A stretch of 64,000 nucleotides of DNA from Solea solea (taxonomy: Eukaryota > Chordata > Actinopteri > Pleuronectiformes > Soleidae): positions 6,035,290 through 6,099,289 of the forward strand of contig NC_081147.1 of NCBI RefSeq assembly GCF_958295425.1. Reading direction: 5' to 3'. Below are positions 47,701 to 59,774 of this stretch, one piece after another. The notes under the pieces were generated by a model that saw only the letters and a list, made by a program, of their open reading frames with translations, was not told where the DNA came from and did no database searches. The position numbers and the translations under genes are program-made. Every line of letters starts with the position of its first letter. The first letter of the stretch is position 1.

Positions 47701-48063
47701 GTTTGTTGTTGATATTTTGTCTGCTAGGTCAAAGAGAAAGTTGTTATTGTTGCTGTTTTGACCTAGTTTCGTTTGAGCCATCACCATCACCAGGTGTGAA
47801 GTTTCATTGGCTACAGGGAGTGGCCAACACAGCTGCAACCAATCAGCCCCTAATCAGATGTCTTTTAAAAAGCAGCACTCACCTTGAAGCGGCAGCTTCA
47901 GCGGCAGACTCAGGAAGACGAAGACAAAGGAGTCTAAACCGGAGTCTAAGTACCTGTCTGCAATTGTTTTCTACCTTTCACATATGTTCACTTTTTCCAT
48001 TCCTGCTCATGTTTCTTCTTGTAAATATTACAAACCTCACATTCACTCACAGCATCACCATAA
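47700..48063 (+). promoter_or_regulatory. Promoter-like leader in front of the L2 copy
   Basis: A CCAATCA box (47839-47845) is followed 20 bp later by TCTTTTAAAAAG (47861-47872) and then a purine-rich leader with paired GGAGTCTAA motifs (47927-47956). This is the layout of a pol II core promoter. It may be L2 5' UTR or unrelated genomic sequence. Confidence 0.25.
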
Positions 48064-49409
48064 TCTGTCCTCACTTCTGCCTCTCTCTCCTCTGTGCTCA
48101 TCCTCTTGGACCTTTCTGCAGCATTTGACACAGTTAACCACCAGATCCTTACTTCCTCCCTTCAAGAACTAGGTGTCTCAGGCTCTGCACTTACCCTACT
48201 CTCATCCTATCTTCAAAACCGAACATACAGAGTAACCTGGAGAGGATCTGTGTCGGAACCCTGTCCTCTAGCTACTGGGGTCCCTCAGGGTTCTGTCTTG
48301 GGCCCTCTCCTCTTCTCTCTACACACCAACTCTCTTGGTTCTGTTATTCTCTCTCATGGTTTTTCCTATCACAGCTACACCGATGACACCCAACTCATTC
48401 TCTCTTTTCCCAGCTCCGACACACATGTAGCAGAACGGATCTTCGCTTGTCTGACCGACATCTCTCAGTGGATGTCTGACCACCACCTGAAACTCAATCT
48501 CAACAAGACTGAGTTTCTTTTTCTCCGAAGAAAGGGCTCTCCCACCACAGACCTGACCATCACCCTCGACAACTCTGTGGTAACTCCTTCTCATACCGCA
48601 AGGAACCTGGGTGTGACACTTGATGACCATCTCTCCCTCGATGCCAACATTGCTGCAACAGCTCAATCTTGCAGATACATGTTGCACAACATCAGAAGGA
48701 TACGGCCTCTTCTAACCCAGAAGGCGGCACAGGCTCTGGTCCAGGCTCTTGTCATCTCACACTTGGACTACTGCAACTCCCTCCTGGCTGGTCTCCCTGC
48801 GTGTTCCATACGACCTCTGCAACTCATCCAGAATGCAGCAGCTCGACTGGTCTTCAACTTACCAAAATTCTCCCACACTACACCGCTCCTCCCCGCCTTC
48901 ACTGGCTTCCTGTAGCTGCTCGCATCCGCTTCAAGACTCTAGTGATTGCATTCCATGCTACAAACGGATCCGGTCCAGCCTACATCCAGGACACGATCAA
49001 AACCTACACCCCAGCCCACCCACTCCACTCTGCCTCGGCAAACCGGCTTGCTGCCCCCTCACTGAGAGGATCGCAGAGGCATTCGCAGAACTCGAGACTG
49101 TTCACTGTCCTAGCTCCCAAATGGTGGAACGAGCTCCACATCAACATCCGGACAGCGGAAAGCCTCCACATCTTCCGCCGACGAATAAAAACACATTTCT
49201 TCCGACTCTATCTCTACTAAGACGACAACGACAAAAAAAAAAAAAAAACTTGCTTATACATCGCACTTATGACTAGCACTTTATAGTTTGGCTTACTTAA
49301 AGCTCTTACTTACTTCTCGCTCTTGTTTGTACCCAAATGTTTAAATGGACTTATTGTAAGTCGCTTTGGATAAAAGCGTCTGCTAAATGACATGTAATGT
49401 AATGTAATT
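48064..49409 (+). mobile_element. L2-type LINE, 5'-truncated, with intact 3' tail
   Basis: ORF2 remains from RT motif A to the C-terminus, then a 3' UTR ending TTTGGATAAAAGCGTCTGCT and an ATGTA repeat tail (49391-49407), the signature 3' end of teleost L2. The coding frame shifts by one near 48895. The sequence in front (47700-48060) is not recognised coding and may be 5' UTR joined by an internal deletion. Confidence 0.9.
48094..48915 (+). pseudogene. L2 reverse transcriptase, frameshifted
   Basis: RT motif A is LLDLSAAFDTVNHQIL, motif B TGVPQGSVLGPLLF, and motif C YTDD (usually YADD or FADD). These are followed by LKLNLNKTEFLFL, NLGVTLDDHLSLDANI, SHLDYCNSLLAGL and LQLIQNAAARLVF. The frame is open upstream only to a stop at 48061. 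After about 48895 the protein continues in another frame (HWLPVAARIRFKTL through FRRRIKTHFFRLYLY) to 49220. A single-base indel therefore inactivates an otherwise well-preserved copy. Confidence 0.88.
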
Positions 49410-50035
49410 CAAAGGCTTTATTGTCAGGTGCCATGACATTCTTTTATGTAGATAATGGGTTAAATGCAGAAAAGAATTTACCTACAGGGATTAATAAAAT
49501 ATCACAAATTGTATATATTGTAGATGTGTCTGCATGTGTAGGAAAGCAGAGAGACTATGGCATTTCGATTTTACTCTGAAAGCTGGAGGAAACTCAATCG
49601 TCAACTATTTTTCTCACCATCCATACCAATAAGTCATGTTTTAAATCCTGCAGCTGATCACTGCACCCCTTTAAGTCTATGGTTTACCTTCAGCTAGCCC
49701 TACAAAACTTCTAGCTAAGGCCATCTCAAAATTGTTTTAATGAACATGGCAGTGAGTTCAGTGACCTACCCAGTCACCACATGTGGATCTAATACCTTCA
49801 GGATGTGGTGGAATGGGACATTCACTGACTGTAGAGCTGCACATGGGTGCAGATTGATCATCTATGTCCTCTGGCGAGATGAAAATGCCTCTGTACGCAA
49901 TTGGATAGACGTGAAACCACTCAGACCAATGGTCCAGATAATGTATGCAGACTGACAAATAATGTGTCAACAAATGTGCTTATTATAGTTTTCTAGGAGT
50001 GATGACGATCTAGTAATGAGTCTCACGACTTTTGC

Positions 50036-50260
50036 CCTGGGGAGCTCCATGGAGCAAGTCGCTTTAAAAGGAAGCAACAGCCAAATTGAAAGAGTCTTTG
50101 GTGGCTGCCATGCAGGATGTATACAAAAGCTGCTAGACATTGCTTTTCTGTCTTTGTTGTGTTATGTCTGCCTCTAGTGAGCCAGAGGTTTGATTGGTTC
50201 CCTTTAGGAGATTCTGTAGTTGGCCAAAACAGCATATTTGCCGATGTGTCTGCAAAGCAA
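50036..50260 (+). repeat. Unclassified dispersed repeat, copy 2
   Basis: GGGGAGCTCCATGGAGCAAG, GGATGTATACAAAAGCTG, GCCTCTAGTGAGCC and GGAGATTCTGTAGTTGGCCA parallel the copy at 18.4 kb. No coding capacity; I cannot classify it. Confidence 0.65.
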
Positions 50261-50329
50261 AACCAAATCGCTGTCAGACGTGACTAGGTTCACCCAGGCT
50301 TGGCAATGATGTTAATATATCTGCAAATT

Positions 50330-52980
50330 AAATAGATAATGTAGCTTCTGTTGCTGGTGAATTGTATTGCATTGTATCAACAGGTGTTTGCTTACAATAT
50401 TTGTACAATAGTGGGCTAACTGAGAGAGACACTATACAGCAGCCCTGTGAAATCATCTTGAGGTCATTCCTGTTTGCAATCTTTTCAGGTATGATAAAGG
50501 AAAACTTATATAAATATATATTATATAATAAGGTATAAATACATATACAGTATATGGACATCAAGGACATAAATGAACAGCTCAATGTTGGAAAAACTTT
50601 CAATTACATTTCTATCTTTACTTCTTAAATACATCTATTTTAAAATGTAGTTTACATTGTTATTTCCCCCTTTTTTTTATTTTTTATAGCACAGCCTCCT
50701 CGACTTCATATAATTCATCCTGTACATAAGTATTCATGTTGTCACACTGCCTCACAGATGGTTATCACATTGTAACAATTTGTTCCTGATCATGGCACCG
50801 ATGAGAATATTATCAAATATCTGACATTTCCCAAGATAAATGCTGACACAGTCAAGATAAATATTAAAAAATGATTTTGTTTTTTTATCAGACAGGAACC
50901 ATTTAAAGTCAAATTTCCTTTTTTTTTTTTTTAAATACACACATTTGGTTCATGTTGGTGGAGCTGTTCAATTAAATTAATTTTGTGTTACACTTCAAAA
51001 TGCTCATGATCTGGCTGGTTTGTCCATTAGAGCTGCTGTAGAAACATGGTGGCACAAGATGACAGCCTCTGAAAAGAATGGCTCTTAAAGCCTACAAAAA
51101 GTTAATTATAATATATTTATTTTTAATGTTATTGGACCTTTAAAAATGATTATGTAATAACAGATAATGCACACACACTTTCCGACAGTGTCAATACACT
51201 CCTGAATCTGAATTAAAATCACCACCAAAATCAAATAATTTCTTTCTGGATTCCCCTTAAAATTGTATCCAAATCAATCAATAAAACAAGCCTAACATCT
51301 GGCCTTAAAAGAAAAACATATCTTGGTAAGCAAGTTTTGCAGGAGAAAAATAAAGTAATTTAAAGAAAAAATATCTTTGTTTTAAGATTATCCCGAGTGT
51401 CAAGATAAGTAGCCAACTTCAGTCATCTGTGATATTCAGTGACATGGCCTGCTAGAGACACAAGGACATTCAGAAACAGAGTGGAAGTGGGGACAAAAGA
51501 GAGTCCTTTAAGAGGATGTTAAGAAAATGAGGACAAAAGATGAATAATGCCATGTTGTTTATGAAGACAAATGCAGGGAAGGTGTTTCTAAAAAAAGAGC
51601 GCCACATTGGTGCCAGCGGATAATTTAAAGCAGAGGTATCTGCATCATTTCCTCGTTTATGAATGCCTAAAGTTTCACAACAAACACAGAATGCTGGGTT
51701 TTATTGTTTTCCTGCTCTCCCAAGCGGATCTCAAAAGTGTTTGCCAATTACAACTGGACACTATCAGATATCAATGTATACGGTACTTTGTGCAGATTCT
51801 TATGTCTAATTAATAGGTCTCTGACACACAGCAGCAAGGAGGTGTGCTTTCAAACACACAGTGATCTGAGTGTTTTATTTTGAAAACCGGACGTCAATGT
51901 CCCTAAAAATCAGCTTGACTGCAGGCTTTTTACCGTAATTCCGGCATTACAATTCAGCGTCAGGTGACTACAGAGAAATGAGTGTCGGATAGCTTGATCG
52001 CAGTCAGATAACCTCTTAATAAAGGTCTTTTAATAAAGTAAGAATTAAGTAGACCCCGAGCATCATAATGGCTGGTCGTAGAGATACACGAAAATGAGCG
52101 CTCCCACAGACCCGAGCACTTCCGTTTTTGAGTACGCTTCCGTTGTCGTTTCTGTCGGCCGAGAGGGGCAAACACAAATGTTTTGGGACCTGCTGGCATT
52201 TTGGGACTTCCTGGTGTTTTGGGGAAAAAAATGTTTATCATTCTTTCATTCATTCTTTGGTCCATATGGTATGATTTTAATATGCCTCTAATTTTTACAT
52301 TACACTAATGTACTTTGTTAGATGTGATTACAAATGTACTTGTGTAATGTTCTCAAAGGCCCATACATAAAATTGAGCTATATTTGAGTAGACTGATTTA
52401 ATACAATAATAAATGACCACCTACAGACTTTAAAATACTGTCCATTTTGTATGACATGATCAATGTTTCCAACAAAACTGTTGAAATATCAGCTTTGATT
52501 TCAAAAACCTGATCAGACATTGTACTGTAAGACCCTGAAACAGAAACTAAAATTCTGTCATTGGGCTGAATACTGTAACCTAACTGACTACCAGCAATTG
52601 TGCTATACATGTAAGGGTGTCTATCAAAGCCTGTAATTTTTCCTGTTGAATGATTCATTTGGGTCGCCCCCTCACCCCTTGCACTGCCTGTGCAAGGGGC
52701 ACAGACAGTGCTAATTTTCCATCTGATGTCTAACCAGGTAGCACAGTTCTCTTAAGCCATTTACTATGTTCAATGGCAACACTATCTGCTCTGCCAATGC
52801 GTCAGTTAATATTAATTCATGGGTGCACATGAAATTGAGATATTCAAGGTCCAAGTCAGGCTGATCACATATTGCATCTTGCTTTGCAGTCTTTCCAAGA
52901 TATGATGTCTGAGCAGGTTCTGTTGGAAAAGAAGGCAATGCATATTTGTACGTTATCATTTATCTGAGTGTACTGAGGTC
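50330..52980. other. AT-rich sequence; two unrecognised short frames
   Basis: Minus-strand frames at 52398-52658 and 52711-52959 may be parts of one decayed frame but show no domain. The candidate noncoding element at 51590-51830 is listed separately. Confidence 0.35.
51590..51830. promoter_or_regulatory. Candidate conserved noncoding element
   Basis: Unique block with GCGGATAATTTAAAGCAGAG, TTTCCTCGTTTATGAATGCC, CAGATATCAATGTATACGG and GTCTAATTAATAGG. No coding or transposon similarity. Confidence 0.25.
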
Positions 52981-52989
52981 ATCAGAACG

Positions 52990-53085
52990 CCAGAATCAGA
53001 ATTTCTTTATAGTCATTATACGTAGTTCAATTAACTTTTGTATGGCTTCCTCCCTAACACATATCAAAACAATGGATACAATCAG
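52990..53085 (-). repeat. LINE-type 3' end
   Basis: CCAGAATCAGAATTTCTTTA, AGTCATTATACGTAGTTCAA and GCTTCCTCCCTAACAC fit a common inverted fish LINE terminus. Confidence 0.5.
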
Positions 53086-53320
53086 AATAGAAACAGAAAA
53101 CACAAAGACAAGTAAGTAGGCAGCAGCAAAAACAATTGCTTAAAAAATGCTTTTAAAAGTGTTTAAATATGCTTAAAATATATAAATATATAATTAACAA
53201 AACATTGCAGTAAATTATAAATTATAAGATGTGCAAATCTTTTGTGCACAATGTGTGTGCCTCACACACACTGGGGGGGTCCACAAAGAGCATCCTCACA
53301 TACCTGTTCGGTGTCTCTAA

Positions 53321-53951
53321 TGGCGCATTTCCACCGGCTCTACTCGCCTTGCCTCGCCTCGCCTTGGCACGACACGGCCCGATTAGGTTGCATCTCCACT
53401 ACAAAAAAGTACCTACTTAACGTGGGCGGAGTCATCACTGCTGAGTGAAACTGCGGTGACTTGTTTTATGGGTTGACTAAATTTCATACGCGACACACAC
53501 AAACACACACACGAGTGACTAGTGACTTTACACCACACTTCTGTAGTTGTTGGAGATTAACCCAGGATTGTTAAATAGTTTTAATTTATCTACAATTTGG
53601 CACTGTTCGGAGTGCCTCCTACTCCACAGACTACAGCGGCAGCAGTCTGTGGCTCGCGATCAGCGGCGCTGTCCCTAAATACACCACTCTACTTTAAAAG
53701 ACTCCTGTTAAATATAGAGGTTTCCCTGGTAGTTATTGGAGATCAACCCACGTTGTTAGCATTGTTAAGTAGTTTTAAGTGATCTACAGTTCGGCTCTGT
53801 TCGGCTTGATTTCTGTGTGGGATGTCTCTTCCTGTGACGGGACTCTGGCCAGTCAGTGGCCAGCAGTCTGACCAATCATCGCATAGTACCTACTTAAGCA
53901 CACTTGGAACCTCACCGGAGCAGGTACTAAAAGTAGTACCCGGTACCAGTG
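53321..53951. mobile_element. MITE family A, long copy
   Basis: The left end CCTCGCCTCGCCTTGGCACG, internal AACGTGGGCGGAGTCATCAC, a short CA tract, GGCCAGTCAGTGGCCAGCAG and GGAGCAGGTACTAAAAGTAG parallel the 20.2 kb copy block by block. The extreme right inverted end is missing. Confidence 0.65.
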
Positions 53952-54702
53952 TTATAAATCATTTTCAAAACTTTACAGGATTTATATATAAATATAGATA
54001 TATAAATAATAAATTTATTAAAATGAATTTAAAAACAACTTGCCTGAGTTTCTTGACTTTGCTGGTCCATTTTCGACAGAGATCTATCAGATTCCCACCG
54101 CTAGTTTCATACTAGTTAGTCATGATGAAGGTGACATCATTTTCTCCTCCAGCACACAGACGAGGAGCAGTATGCCATGTGGCTATTGTTATACTTTATT
54201 AAGCTATTGTTATGAAACGCATGGGCGCTCGTGTATTGATTAACTTATATTAATCCAAAAATCATCAAAAAAATAAAGGGAACCACATTTAATTCAGCCC
54301 TGGAGGGCGGGAGTTGATAAACCCGGTTCAAAGTGTGCCCGCCCGTTTGTGACGTTCCTTGAAGTACAGCGAACGCACCCGCAAAGAAGCAGGGATAATC
54401 TGATTGGTCAACACTAGCCGGCCTTCTATTGGTTGACAACGTTTATGCACAAAAATCAGAGAGCAGAGCAGAGATCTGCGAGCACAAGATTCCTGATTGC
54501 AAGAATAAGAGCTCGAGCTTGAGCGCAGGAAATCTGCACAAGCAGTAATATAAACAATATCAGTAACAATATCACAAAATCTGAAAGTGAAATCAATAAA
54601 TAATGCTCTCAAATCAATATGCTCTATAATTAAGATAGGAAATAACCCCTATATTTTTGATCATAAAAAAAGAAGTTAATGTTTGTAAGTAGACCTCGAT
54701 AA

Positions 54703-54734
54703 CTCACATTTTAAGTGAGATAGGACCATTCTAC
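54703..54734. repeat. 32-bp repeat shared with 28307-28338
   Basis: CTCACATT(T/A)TAAGTGAGATAG then GACCATTCTAC occurs at both places with one mismatch. It directly precedes the hairpin at 54754. Confidence 0.7.
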
Positions 54735-54753
54735 CTCCACTCAGTGGTGGGCT

Positions 54754-54789
54754 GTCAGGGCCAGCAGGGCCTTCTCTGCTGGCCCTGAC
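54754..54789. repeat. 14-bp perfect hairpin
   Basis: GTCAGGGCCAGCAG and CTGCTGGCCCTGAC form a perfect stem around GGCCTTCT. It lies inside a probable transposon end (CAGTGGTGGGCTGTCAGGGC). Confidence 0.85.
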
Positions 54790-55469
54790 AATATCAAAAA
54801 AGTATTTTTTATTATTATTATTATTATTTATTTTATATATTTTTTTATAATCAAATTAATGTGTGTCTGAACGTGTCTGAATTAAATTACTTGTTCAGTA
54901 TGTTATGATTATATTTCCAGAAAGAATATGGTTATTTTTTGTGAAGCTGAGCTGGATTTTCCATAATGTCATTAAACGCATCATAGCTCCGTGGACCTGC
55001 TCTAGTAGTATTGCTGGCCTTTCGTTGAAGCTGCCATTTCCTATTTGGTTATAACTTTGACTGACGTGTGTCGTCAGCCAATCAAAATTTGATGCATAGT
55101 GACAGAACGCCCCAGGCCCAGCGAGGTGTCTGGCGCTAGCCCCCTGCTGTTGTCATCAACGACGTTTGAACCTTTGGCGGGTTTTGAAGTAAGCTATGGC
55201 CACTGCATTAACACCACTGATCTATCATGTTTCTGATCTCCTTCGTGTGCACTTTTCATGGCGATCGTTTGGAGAACAAATGCATTTCGGGATACAATGA
55301 TTTACAATGAAGTATGCATAAGTCACCACCTGATGCATGCTTGGTAAAATGGGCAGAGCAAGAACTGCACTTGCTGCTCGCTTATTTGTGAATTGGAACA
55401 GTACTTGGACCACGGCTGATGACGTTTGACAAGTACTGGAATACACAAAAAAAGAAGTATGCACATTGA

Positions 55470-55706
55470 GAAATGCCCGCACTGTTTGTGGGTGCAAAGA
55501 AGGATTTTTGTGCGCTGTGTTGTTGAAGCCAAACGCCACCGCTTGAACATTTGGTGATGTTGGTGTCCTGTGAGATATCAGATGGGTAGCATGGGAAAGT
55601 TTGGCTCCTGCATAACAATCCACCTGAAATTTTGAGTCATGAATATGGTGAAAATGAGGAATGTTACAGTCCCCCACAATAAGGATAGGCTGCACAGGCA
55701 TGAGGG
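55470..55706 (-). pseudogene. GDSL/SGNH-like ORF fragment of a retroelement
   Basis: The minus-strand frame starts PVQPILIVGDCNIPHFHHI and continues FQVDCYAGAKLSH and NVQAVAFGFNN. This resembles the esterase-like (SGNH) proteins common in fish retroelements, whose first block reads VVGDSN. Here the nucleophile Ser is Cys (GDCN). The resemblance ends near 55470, where the sequence becomes a repeat motif shared with 23.06-23.11 and 24.84-24.89 kb (ACTTGGACC..GGCTGATG). It is a fragment, almost certainly inactive. Confidence 0.45.
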
Positions 55707-56059
55707 ACCAATTGTCTAACTACCTGCCCATGTATTCATGTCCGTAAAAGGGAAATCCCTCTTAGCATCACTCAGATGATATATGTCATTATTGTTCATA
55801 TGTTGGTCCAGAGCAGCACGTTAGCATTTCCACGAGCGGTGTGTCCTCTGAGGCAGTGGGGAGGCAGAAGCGTTGGAACTTCATTGTCAAATAGAGGCTT
55901 GGTTGAAGGTCCTGGAAAAATGGCAGGAGTGGACTCTGCGACAGACATTTTCTCCTCATAGTACACAAACATATGAGTGTTTTTTTGACAGCGGCATTTA
56001 AGTAGAGGCAATTTCTTACCAGGAATAGGACCTCATTTGTATGCCCTTGGGGCACAGGG

Positions 56060-56222
56060 CAGAGTAATGGCTACAACTATTGCCTCACAGCAAAAAACGC
56101 AGCCCAATCTGACCATGGATTGGGCCTTTGTGTGTAGAGATTGCATATTATCCCTGTGTGTTCCGGGTTTCCGGTTTCCTCCCAGTCCAGAGACCCATGT
56201 GGACACCACAGGAATTAGTGGA
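56060..56222 (+). repeat. SINE-like dispersed repeat, head part
   Basis: ATTGCCTCACAGCAAAAAAC, GGGCCTTTGTGTGTAGAG and GGGTTTCCGGTTTCCTCCC match the 10 kb copy. The rest is lost. Confidence 0.6.
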
Positions 56223-56229
56223 TAACACA

Positions 56230-59200
56230 ATTCATGTCATGTGGACCCTAGCAGACCTTTGCATGATGTAGAGATGTAATGTATGACTCAGGCCTAAGTA
56301 TATCCTCCTTTGATACATTGAGCATTGAGCTTCAAAACATACACAACGGTCAAAGTTTGGTCTATTTGGACATACAAACAATGTGATATGATCAAAAGCT
56401 CCAGACCAGGTGATTAAGTGAAATTTCTGTTAACAAAAGATGCAGAAAATGTGCCGAATATGTCCTTGTGTTTTGCTCGGTGTGGTGGCTTTGTGTGCGA
56501 CACCTGCTGTATGTGTGTGTGTGTGTGTGTTGTTTTTCTTCTGCATGACTGCAGGATGGCACCTCAGCTTGGGATGAAGGTCTGTGATTAGTCAAATTCA
56601 TGTGTCTCTCTCCAACCCCCTGTCCTGTGCTGGCGGTGACCTGATGCAAATGCTTTGTGTTCATGCGTAAAGCCTGGAAAACCAGCAGCCACCTCATTTG
56701 TTTGTTTTCTCGCTCTCTCTGCCTTTGTGGGTGTGGGGTGGTGGGTGGGTGGAGGTTTAACCCACACTGTATCCTGCTTGCAAAAACAAAAATTGACCTT
56801 GTGTAATTTGTAACGGACACATCTCAAGTCTCGCTGCTCTCACCATCATCCACAGTGAAGAGCCTCACAGGTGTGTTTAAAGACACAAATGTAATTATCA
56901 CCCCCACAAGGAACAGCTGCCACCTACTAATTTAAAAAATGGTGCATATAAACATAGACCAAAGACACTTTACACACACTGAAGAGAAAAGAGAAAGGAG
57001 AAAAACAATGGTCAGGGTCGAATGATTCTTCATGATTGATATAATTTGCTGTTCACGGTTAAAGGCTGTATAGCAAATGCAGAGCTTGACTGAAAACAGT
57101 TCCTCTTCAGGTTTATTTCTTTAGGCGTATCTTAAAATGGCACAATAGTTAACATAACTCCTCCTCAAACACTAATTGAAAAACCTTCAGCAAGCTTTAT
57201 TTATTTATTTATTTATTTCTCTTAAGATTTCTTTTCAATGTAGGGAGTCAGTGTCAGTACTGGAGTAATGATCTTTCCACCAAAGGCATGCAGAGTATTT
57301 TTTAGTAGAACAGTCAATAGGACTGTCCTGTCTCTCTTTCTCTGACCTGCCATGTGATTGGTTCAGGTCTCTGACAATAAGATTTTACATTACGCTGAAA
57401 AGGTTTTAACTAATAAATGTTTAACACCAAATAAACATTGCCTACTTTTGACTACCTTTAAGCAGTCAAGTTGAGAGAATACCGCTGCCAAAACACAGAC
57501 AAAAAATGGACATTTGCTTTGTGGAAATTGGGTGAACATGTTACAACAGGATCTCTCTTTCTCTTTTTCTCTTTGTTTCTTTGTACTCCCCTGAGACTGA
57601 TGCATGCCGCTCCTCTCCTCTTCCCCCGTCTCACCCCATCTCCTTCTTCCCTCAAGTCATGTAGTCTCCTTGTCCTTCTCCCCCTCTTTTCTTTTTGGTG
57701 GAGGGGAGAAAGGGTAACATTTGGATTGGTTCAAACCATATATCTGAGAAAAGGCCAGCCTGACATTTTGCACAGCTGCTACATTTTATTACAGTGTGCC
57801 TCTGCGTGTGCGTGTGTGTGTGTCATCATGTCATAGGCTATTTCTGAGGACAAATTCAGACTAGAAACCAGCTAACTGAGGACGTATTTTCCAATCGTCT
57901 AATATATGTGAAAATGTTGTGTTATCGTTTGCATGAAATGATGAAGATGAAAATAGTAGTGGAAGAAGGAACTCAATCATCGTTATCTTTATCATTGCTG
58001 ATCGAAACCATTTTAAATAGGATTTTAACCAGTGACATTGTGGTTTTTGTCGAGTTCGCAAAAGTGATCTATGACGTCTGTGCATATCCATATATATAGT
58101 TTCACAAAAAACGTTCAATCACTAGCTACTTTGGGTGCGTGCGTGTGCACAAATGTGTCTACTTCTTTCATATGCTACTTTTAAAGTCTATTTTACTCAA
58201 CAAAATATTTCCAATTATTCAATATTTGTGGTTATTGCTTAGTATAAATTCAGGTTAAGATTAGGGTTAATATGTCTCCAAATGCAGGTGTGTGTTGAGT
58301 GTAAGGCTCGTTGTGGCAATAGTGAGATTAGTCTCTAAGAAATATATGCAAGTCTATGTAATGTTTCTAAAGGTGACCCATGACGCTCTCTCTCTCTCTC
58401 GCTCTCTCTCTTTCTCTGTGTGTGTGTGTGTGTGTGTGTGTCAGGTCTGGGGGGACAAGCATGCATAATGAAAGAGGATATGGGGAAAGAGAAGAAATGA
58501 AGATATGGTTTATAGATTGAAGCCTCTCCTCCCCCTCCATCTGCACCCTCCTCACTTCCTCAGTCTCCTTTCCTATTAACCTCATTCCTTCTTTTATCCT
58601 CCCCACCCCCATCCAGCATATTTGAGTTCCCATCTGTCTTATCTTGGCTCGTGGAATTTTGATTTGCACGAAGACATGCAGGTTTCATGTTTTTTGGCCC
58701 CTTGCTCATGACTTTTCTATATTCCTTGCTCACATACAGTAAGAGACCGGAGGAAGCCAACCTGAGGAGAAGCTCATATAGTAATATCTTCGCAGTAATA
58801 ATTAACTTTGGCCTGCTTTGATGTACAGTATATTCCTGATACTTGCACTCCACTGCACTTTGATTTATAAATGATGATGTCCTTATACTGTGTTAATTTT
58901 GATTCATGGGAAATTGATGGAACCTAATATGGATTTCGAGTTGACATTAATAATCTCTTGTCAAAAACAATTTAGGGAAGCCTCATTTGTTCTGTCTGCC
59001 ACTTCTTTCATTAGGCTATCTATCTATATTGTATAACGGAACACATGCACAGTCTGCTGGGACACAGTCATGTGCACATTCAATGACGTGATGGAGTGCA
59101 GTGTGTGTGTGTCACACCAGACAGGGCAATGGGCAGCTCGGTGCTCGATTAGTCCTCCATTCCTGTTATTATGTGTACTGCTATCACAATAGTAATGAAT

Positions 59201-59770
59201 CAAATGGAAATGATAATGTTTGAAATGCTTGTGGTGATTCTGGTTATGAGTGTTGTTAGTTCAAGGTACATTACAAGTCCTTCAACAGAGTTTTTCAACG
59301 GCATATATATATATATAGCAATATACACTTCTGCAATACGTCAAAGAGGGAACACATGGTTGCTACAGAAATTCCACGGAAGAGGGAGAATTCTCTAATT
59401 CAAACTTTCTCTAGAGCTTATGAACAATAATCGAATAGATTACTCAGCGGCCGAAAGAGAGTGGAAGGACATGACAACAATTGGACACCTTGAGGCAAAC
59501 AGACGTACAGTAGTTACTTCTGAGATGACGACATGATGCTGACATTGAAAAGAAAGCACCCTGAACCTTTTATTAACCTCCTATCTTCTTATGGGGTGAG
59601 TTTTGAATATCAAATATCAAATATCAAATAAAATACATTTGATATTCTAACTCTTAAGTGTATTACCTTTTCATCGTTATGAAATTTATATTTATACTTC
59701 ATTTCATTTGTCCACTTGACTGTTCTATAAATCAGTTTTCTGTATGATTTCAACATTTCCGTGGCTGAAT
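56230..59770. other. Sequence with microsatellites, nothing else recognised
   Basis: GT runs near 56510 and 57808, ATTT run near 57193-57220, CT/GT at 58385. No gene or transposon identified. Confidence 0.4.
58385..58441. repeat. CT then GT microsatellite
   Basis: A (CT)n run followed by (GT)12 or more. Confidence 0.95.
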
Positions 59771-59774
59771 TTAC

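Noticed and set aside
52398..52959. Two minus-strand frames of 86 and 82 codons that could form one protein
   Set aside because: No recognised domain, no clear splice sites between them, and the joining region has stops in all frames I followed.
56392..56827. 142-codon minus-strand frame
   Set aside because: Microsatellite-derived His/Thr stretch and no domain pattern.
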